The position numbers and the translations under genes were made by a program. 64,000 bases of DNA, taken from contig NZ_JAVKDF010000022.1 in NCBI RefSeq assembly GCF_040222385.1, positions 496,001-560,000 on the forward strand, given 5' to 3'. The notes under the pieces were generated by a model. The model did no database searches and had not been told where the DNA came from. It saw nothing but the letters and a program-made list of their open reading frames with translations. Source of the stretch: Imperialibacter sp040222385 (lineage in GTDB: Bacteria; Bacteroidota; Bacteroidia; Cytophagales; Cyclobacteriaceae). How positions within the stretch are numbered: the stretch's first letter is position 1; every line of letters begins with the position of its first letter. Below are positions 58,706 to 64,000 of this stretch, in pieces.

Positions 58706-61111
58706 TTAAAAACTTGTTCTGAGCGAAATAATGAAATTTCTCCCAGCACCAGCCATTCCTGAAGAATAGGGCTTATAGCGTTGGTCGGTCAGGTTTTCGA
58801 CACCACCGGAAATGATAATATCATCGGATATTTTCTGGCTCACTTTAAAGTTAAGTGTATACCACGATGGTGAATAAGGGTTTCCTTCCTTATCCGCCGC
58901 ATAAATCTCCGTCTTTCCTTTTTCCTCCTCAGGCATGTCGGCAAAGCCTACACCCCCACTGTATTGAGCGTAAAAATCCAGCTTCAGGTTTTTCACACCA
59001 TACATAAAATGACTAGCGCCAAAAGCTGGTGCAGCATGCCTGGAAGGGCTTTTCGATCCGTCATCTAGCTCCTCTTCCCCCACTTGAACATTGTAGCGGG
59101 ACGACAGTGTGAATCCATCAGGCAATTTGACTTCAAGACCCGCCTGAAAACCATAAACCGTTGCCCTGGCAGCATTCTGAATAGCCTGCACCTGGCTCAG
59201 CTCACCGTCGTACACAATGCTATCAAGACCATTTAGCGTAAAGTCCCTGCGCACGAGGGCATTCGAAAGCACTGTGAAGAAGGCGGTGGCATCCAACTTG
59301 AGGAAATCTCCAACTACTTTAGCAACACCAATCTCAGCATTGTAAGCGTATTCGGCTTCAAGGTCAGGATTAGGCACTACCACCGCACCAGGCTCTGAGT
59401 CGAACACCTTTCCCACATCGTCCACATTCGGAGAACGGAAACCGGTGGAAAGGTTGGCACTGATTGACAGCTTCTCCCCCGGCGTCAGCACCACGCCTGC
59501 ACTGCCGGTCAAGGCACCATTGTTCAAATCAGCGGTGGAAAACGGAAATGGGTAAAATGAATTATCGAAGGTGGCATTCAGGCCAAAGCTATTGAAGCGG
59601 GCACCCGCCTGCACTAAAAGCAGGTTACTCAATCTATTCTGGTAAGTAGCATAAGCTGCATACGACGACCAATCGGACTGTGGGTACCTGGCAGGGCCTA
59701 CCACCTTTTCTCCTGTCGAAATATCCTCATCAATGCCTTCGGAGTCCACTTTGTCGTAAATCATCTCCAACCCATAGTAAAGCTTCTGCCCTGCAACAAG
59801 TGACTTGGAGAAGTCGAGATTGGCAGAATAGGCATTTACTTTTTCAATGCGGATGGCTCGGGTTGAACCATTAATGTCCCGGTCAATCCGGCTTTCTTCG
59901 AACAACTGATGTGCCAGCCTCAGCGTGACCTGGTCGAACACCCCCGTTTTGCTGTTGTAGGAAGAAGTCAGGTTGTTCATCATCCACTTCTGCGGGCCGT
60001 ACGACCATTCGCCGTACCTGGGCAAGCCATTTCTATAACGGATATGCCTGTCGTAGCGAGCGTAGTCAGAAGTTTCCGAATAGTGAAATGCATAAACGAT
60101 GTCCCATCGTCTATTTGGTACAAAACGCACCTTCTGCATCATGTTGGTTTGCTGGTAGCCGCTTGGCCGCTGCACGAGCGGATTGTCGTTGGTTACCACC
60201 CGGTCGACACTATCGATTCGCTGCACATAAAAAGGCCTGAGATAGCCGTCGGGGCCCTTGGTTCCCATTCGAAGATCGCCATAGTCGTTGTAAGAAAAGC
60301 TGGTCACCGACGACCATTTTTTCCAGCCAACATTGAAATCCAAATGGGCAGTTTTCTCACTATTGGCTGACGAAAACCTGGTGGCAGCACTTCCTTTCGT
60401 CAGCGTTTCGTTAGTAAGGCTAAGGTGCGGGGTGAGCGTTGTGAAACTCATCACACCGCCAATGGCGTCACTTCCATATATAACCGACCCGGGGCCAAAG
60501 AATACTTCTGTGTTTTCAGTAGCAAAGGGATCCAGGGAAATAACGTTTTGCAAGTTTCCCCCTCTGAAAATAGCGGTATTCATGCGTACGCCGTCCACTG
60601 TGAGCAGAAGTCGATTGGTGGCAAAACCCCTGATCATAGGGCTTCCTCCACCCTGCTGACTTTTTTGGATAAAAACCTGGCCAGAAGCTCCAAGCAAATC
60701 AGCTGCGGTTTGAGGGTTGAGAAGGGCAGCATCCTTGGGCGTGATGGTAGCAATGTGCACTGGTACATCCCTTGTCGACTGGCTCCATTTGCTGGCAGAA
60801 ACCACAACCTGATCCAGCGCAATATTAGAAGGCTCCATCACCAAAACCCGATCACCAGCCGCCAGCTCAGCATAAGAGCTAACAATACGATTGTAGCCCA
60901 CCAGCCTGACTTCTATTTTATCAGCGCCTTCAAATTCAGAAATGTCGACCATTCCTGACGAATTGGTCATAGCAGTAGCCCTTGGCGCTTCACTGTAGAG
61001 CGTCACCAGCTCTAAAGGTTCATTGTTTTCTTTGTCTTTTATTGTTATTATTTGCGCATAACTCACCAGCACCAGGCTTGTGAGCAAGCATGACAGTATC
61101 AGTCTTCTCAT
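58706..61111 (-). CDS. TonB-dependent receptor, haemoglobin/transferrin-like
   Basis: The 801-residue protein has a signal peptide ending at SYAQ, a short carboxypeptidase-regulatory-like domain (residues 20-95), and a plug with 'GGGSPMIRGFATNRLLLTVDGVRMN' and 'FGPGSVIYGSDAIGGVMSF'. That plug sequence is typical of receptors annotated as haemoglobin, transferrin or lactoferrin receptors. The barrel ends in 'GRNFIISLRTSF' with the terminal Phe of outer-membrane proteins. It likely imports haem, metal complexes or another siderophore-like ligand. The ligand is inferred only from the subfamily. Confidence 0.87.
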   Translation of the reverse strand: MRRLILSCLLTSLVLVSYAQIITIKDKENNEPLELVTLYSEAPRATAMTNSSGMVDISEFEGADKIEVRLVGYNRIVSSYAELAAGDRVLVMEPSNIALDQVVVSASKWSQSTRDVPVHIATITPKDAALLNPQTAADLLGASGQVFIQKSQQGGGSPMIRGFATNRLLLTVDGVRMNTAIFRGGNLQNVISLDPFATENTEVFFGPGSVIYGSDAIGGVMSFTTLTPHLSLTNETLTKGSAATRFSSANSEKTAHLDFNVGWKKWSSVTSFSYNDYGDLRMGTKGPDGYLRPFYVQRIDSVDRVVTNDNPLVQRPSGYQQTNMMQKVRFVPNRRWDIVYAFHYSETSDYARYDRHIRYRNGLPRYGEWSYGPQKWMMNNLTSSYNSKTGVFDQVTLRLAHQLFEESRIDRDINGSTRAIRIEKVNAYSANLDFSKSLVAGQKLYYGLEMIYDKVDSEGIDEDISTGEKVVGPARYPQSDWSSYAAYATYQNRLSNLLLVQAGARFNSFGLNATFDNSFYPFPFSTADLNNGALTGSAGVVLTPGEKLSISANLSTGFRSPNVDDVGKVFDSEPGAVVVPNPDLEAEYAYNAEIGVAKVVGDFLKLDATAFFTVLSNALVRRDFTLNGLDSIVYDGELSQVQAIQNAARATVYGFQAGLEVKLPDGFTLSSRYNVQVGEEELDDGSKSPSRHAAPAFGASHFMYGVKNLKLDFYAQYSGGVGFADMPEEEKGKTEIYAADKEGNPYSPSWYTLNFKVSQKISDDIIISGGVENLTDQRYKPYSSGMAGAGRNFIISLRTSF

Positions 61112-61197
61112 CTTATGATAGTCAGTTTAATCGAAATACAAATAAGCGCTGGCACCAATTCTTCAGAAGAGGCCAGGCCTTGACTAAAATGCAGAAA

Positions 61198-61728
61198 TCA
61201 AACTGATTTAGGTGGTGGGCTCGGAGGGCTTAAATTTTTTGGATTATAAATTTGCTGGGTTTGCTGGTGTTTTCCGGGTTGAGGCAGCCTATCGAGTGCT
61301 GACCAGCTAAATTGATCCAGTTTGTAGGGCGTCTTTATCACTTCCACAAGATGACTGGCAGTAGCATCATCCTGAAAATCGTGCGTCAATTCTTCAAACA
61401 GTATTCCCTCAAAGAGGTCGGTAATAAAAGTTTCTTCTTTATCCCAATAGCAAGTGTAGTAAACCGAGTCAGGCAATTCCTGCACGGAGATGATATCATA
61501 GAATTGCCCTTTGTAGCGAAACTCTTTGCTGTGCTCCCAAACAATCTCCTTTTCAGCTTCTTGTTTGGATAACCTAAGCACCGTTTGTTCTGACTCGCCC
61601 AGCCCCTCAAAAATTCTCCCGATCACATCGGCCTGAATATTCATCCTGCTCCAATAGAAAATTGAGTAGTTCAGCCAAAAGGGAGCTGAAATACAAAGCA
61701 GAAGAAATATAGACAGTAGCCTTTTCAA
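61198..61728 (-). CDS. Small exported protein linked to the TonB receptor
   Basis: The 176-residue protein has an N-terminal hydrophobic helix (KRLLSIFLLLCISAPFWLNYSIFYW), which is a signal peptide or an anchor. The mature part holds 'LSKQEAEKEIVWEHSKEFRYKGQFYDII' and a Pro-rich end (SPPSPPPKS). It lies 86 bases upstream of the receptor gene on the same strand and is probably expressed with it. Small proteins of this type before TonB receptors recur in Bacteroidota. The function is unknown. Confidence 0.72.
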   Translation of the reverse strand: MKRLLSIFLLLCISAPFWLNYSIFYWSRMNIQADVIGRIFEGLGESEQTVLRLSKQEAEKEIVWEHSKEFRYKGQFYDIISVQELPDSVYYTCYWDKEETFITDLFEGILFEELTHDFQDDATASHLVEVIKTPYKLDQFSWSALDRLPQPGKHQQTQQIYNPKNLSPPSPPPKSV

Positions 61729-61978
61729 TTTTCAGTGTGCGAATTCCCGTTCGGCTAGAGCGCCAACGGTGATGCAGGCAATGTAATTGGGTTTACCATC
61801 AAATCAAATACACATTATTTCAAGTGCTTTGCTTGATTATCAAAGGTAAAATTGAGTTTATTGAATGAGGGTTTGAATATCCAAGAATGTTTTATGCCAT
61901 TATAGAGGAAACTCTAAAACTTATTTAATTTCGAGGGGTTTGTACTTTGGTCCTGGTTTTACACCTGTTAAGCATTGA

Positions 61979-64000
61979 ATGAAGCATCTACTACTTTTGG
62001 TTTTCTCTGGTTTGACACTGCTTTTAGTTGCCCCAACCAGCTCACAAGCCCAATCAAGAGTCATTACCGGCCAGGTAACTGACATCGACAATTTCTCACT
62101 TCCGGGGGTAAACATCTATATCAAAGGAACCACCACGGGAACCATCACCGACATTGAAGGAAATTACAGGCTTGAAGTGGGTGGCACAAACGACGTGCTT
62201 GTTTTTTCATACATAGGCTACCTGACAAAGGAAGTGCCCGTGACTGCAGCCGCCACAATTGATGTGAAACTTGAAGAAGACGCCCGTCAGCTCAACGAGG
62301 TCATTGTTACAGGCTATTCCTATGTAAAGAAAAGAGATATTATTGGCGCCATAGCGTCTGTTTCGGCCGATGACATCAAAAACCTTCCTGTAGTGAGTTT
62401 AGATCAGGCCCTTCAGGGAAAGGCAGCCGGGGTGCAGGTGACACAATCATCGGGAACGCCCGGTGGCGGCATCACTGTGAGGGTGAGAGGCAACACCTCC
62501 ATTTCCGCCTCCAACAGGCCGTTGTTTATAATAGATGGCGTGCCTGTAGAAGACGGAGCACTGGCCCTGAGAAGCTTCGGAGGGCAAAACGACAATGCAC
62601 TTTCTACTCTTAACCCTAACGACATAGAGTCATTTCAAGTCTTAAAAGATGCATCAGCCAAAGCCATTTATGGAAGCAGAGCAGCTAACGGCGTCGTATT
62701 AATTACCACAAAAAGAGGCAGCAAAGGCGCCAAAACCTCGGTGACCTTTGATGTGCAAAGAGGTGTTATCGACCTCACCAACAAGCTGGACTTACTTTCA
62801 TCAGAAGAGCTGGTGACCCTTCAGCGAGAGGCCATTACAAATGCGGGGCAAGATCCTGACGAGTCTGGTATTATTAAAGGAGTCACCGACGCTGTGAATA
62901 CCGACTGGATTGACCAGGTGACACGCCAGGCTATTATGGAGCAATACCAAATGAGCATTAGTGGTGGCGATGAGCAGACTAGCTTCTATTCAAGTTTCAA
63001 CTACCGGGGAGAAGAAGGCGTCATTTTGAACAACCAGTTTTTAAGGTTTGCAGGCACGCTTAACATCGACCACAAAGTGACCGATAAGCTCAAGTTTGGC
63101 AACAATCTTACCATATCAAAAACCAGGAACGACAGAATCAAAGGTGACAACTTCCTTGATGGTGTTTATTCAGGCGCAGTAAAAAGCCTTCCCTACTACT
63201 TTCCGTTTGACGAAAAAGGGAATATCATCGGACCAGGAAATTCCAACTATGCAGGCTTCCCCAACTTCAACCCTGTAGGGCAGGCGGTGCTGCCAAGGTT
63301 TCAGACGAATACTCTCAAGGTGCTTGTTGGTGTATTCAGCGAGTATCAGTTCAATCAGCATTTCAGGGCCAGGGCTAAGTTCAGTGTAGATTATAACGAT
63401 GTGGCCGAAGATCAATTTGAGCCCTCCAGCACAGCTATCGGTGGCTTTCTGGCATCGGTGGGAGGTCTGGGCTATGGCGTCAACTCCACAGGCACCTACG
63501 TTACCTACATCAACACCAACACTGTTTCTTACAATCAGACTTTTGGCGACCACGTTGTCAACGCAACGGCCGGCACGGAGTTTCTTCAGCGGACGGAGAC
63601 TTCCAACTTTGTTCAGGGTCGGCTTTTTCCGAGCGATGATTTTACCTACATCACCTCAGCTGGCATAGTGGATGCCGGAAGCTCCAACAAAGTTAACAGC
63701 GGACTCAACTCCTATTTTGCCGAGGCACGCTACGACTACAAAGAAAAATATTTTGCCAGTGTCACCACTCGCTATGATGGCTCCTCCAGGTTCGGCACCA
63801 ACAACCGATTTGGTCTCTTCCCTTCGGTGTCGGCTGGTTACCGGATCACCAACGAAGCCTTTTTCCCTAAAAACACCATTGTTGATGACCTGAAAGTGCG
63901 TGGTAGCTATGGCTTTACCGGCAACGAAAGAATAGGCGACTTTGCCTTTCTGGGTACTTTCGCCTCCACCACGTACAACGGAGTGACCGGCACAGCTCCA
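61979..64000 (+). CDS. SusC/RagA-family TonB-linked outer-membrane protein, partial (3' end outside window)
   Basis: The open frame runs from ATG 61979 to the window end (674 codons). It has a signal peptide (KHLLLLVFSGLTLLLVAPTSSQAQ), a carboxypeptidase-regulatory-like domain (VITGQVTDIDNFSLPGVNI), a plug with the SusC signature 'VRGNTSISASNRPLFIIDGVPVEDG' and 'IYGSRAANGVVLITTKRG', then barrel strands. SusC partners with a SusD lipoprotein to import glycans or peptides. A susD gene is expected just outside the window. TonB-box-like residues are not obvious before the plug. Confidence 0.95.
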   Translation, partial: MKHLLLLVFSGLTLLLVAPTSSQAQSRVITGQVTDIDNFSLPGVNIYIKGTTTGTITDIEGNYRLEVGGTNDVLVFSYIGYLTKEVPVTAAATIDVKLEEDARQLNEVIVTGYSYVKKRDIIGAIASVSADDIKNLPVVSLDQALQGKAAGVQVTQSSGTPGGGITVRVRGNTSISASNRPLFIIDGVPVEDGALALRSFGGQNDNALSTLNPNDIESFQVLKDASAKAIYGSRAANGVVLITTKRGSKGAKTSVTFDVQRGVIDLTNKLDLLSSEELVTLQREAITNAGQDPDESGIIKGVTDAVNTDWIDQVTRQAIMEQYQMSISGGDEQTSFYSSFNYRGEEGVILNNQFLRFAGTLNIDHKVTDKLKFGNNLTISKTRNDRIKGDNFLDGVYSGAVKSLPYYFPFDEKGNIIGPGNSNYAGFPNFNPVGQAVLPRFQTNTLKVLVGVFSEYQFNQHFRARAKFSVDYNDVAEDQFEPSSTAIGGFLASVGGLGYGVNSTGTYVTYINTNTVSYNQTFGDHVVNATAGTEFLQRTETSNFVQGRLFPSDDFTYITSAGIVDAGSSNKVNSGLNSYFAEARYDYKEKYFASVTTRYDGSSRFGTNNRFGLFPSVSAGYRITNEAFFPKNTIVDDLKVRGSYGFTGNERIGDFAFLGTFASTTYNGVTGTAP

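Overview
The window looks like a chromosomal segment of a Gram-negative, aerobic Bacteroidota bacterium, most likely of the order Cytophagales. The evidence is three TonB-dependent outer-membrane receptors (one of SusC/RagA type), four DUF4249 lipoproteins, a FISUMP/DUF4493 lipoprotein, LytS/LytTR and PadR-ABC signalling cassettes, and promoters that fit the Bacteroidota TAnnTTTG -7 element. I cannot name the species.

Layout. 1-19.2 kb is mostly housekeeping and metabolism: a TPR protein running off the left edge, holA, an amino-acid permease/MaoC pair, an SDR, a YebC-family factor, a DUF2911 protein, a PlsC-like acyltransferase, a patatin-like lipase, accA, an M28 peptidase, an MFS transporter, a ParE-type toxin-antitoxin pair and an IorAB-type molybdenum hydroxylase. 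Inside it (2.7-3.0 kb) are two 31-residue paralogous microproteins, each with its own promoter-like element. 19.6-25.0 kb is visibly A+T-richer and holds a probable anti-phage island: RloA/RloB (AbiL-like) facing a 1071-residue PLD-nuclease/SNF2-helicase fusion, with a 22-23-bp iteron-like array upstream of the helicase gene. 25.6-27.9 kb has a FISUMP lipoprotein gene bracketed by copies of a 239-bp non-coding repeat. 28-33 kb holds secreted proteins of unknown function, including a tandem paralogue pair preceded by a duplicated leader element. 33.5-37.3 kb has a PadR/FtsX-MacB permease pair and a YceI lipoprotein with a palindromic operator.

37.5-38.6 kb has one intact tRNA-Asp(GTC) followed by five degenerate tRNA-Asp-like units in a roughly 200-bp tandem array. 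The complete units carry their own intrinsic terminator and a spacer of mini-hairpins. 38.7-46.6 kb has a HEAT-like protein, a LytS/LytTR two-component system, an acyltransferase, MsrA and small lipoproteins, then the overlapping pair mnmH-selD. That pair indicates selenium use for tRNA 2-selenouridine. 46.7-56.0 kb is one very tight operon: an STN-type TonB receptor, four tandem DUF4249 lipoproteins and a large MG2-like secreted protein. This reads as one cell-surface uptake or protein-handling apparatus. The right end has Hsp20, glnS, a haemoglobin/transferrin-type TonB receptor and the first two thirds of a SusC-like receptor that leaves the window.

The items most deserving a second look are the tRNA-Asp-derived array, the twin microproteins, the iteron-like array beside the defence helicase, and the 239-bp repeat family. 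All functional calls come from reading the sequence and recalling family motifs. No database search was run.
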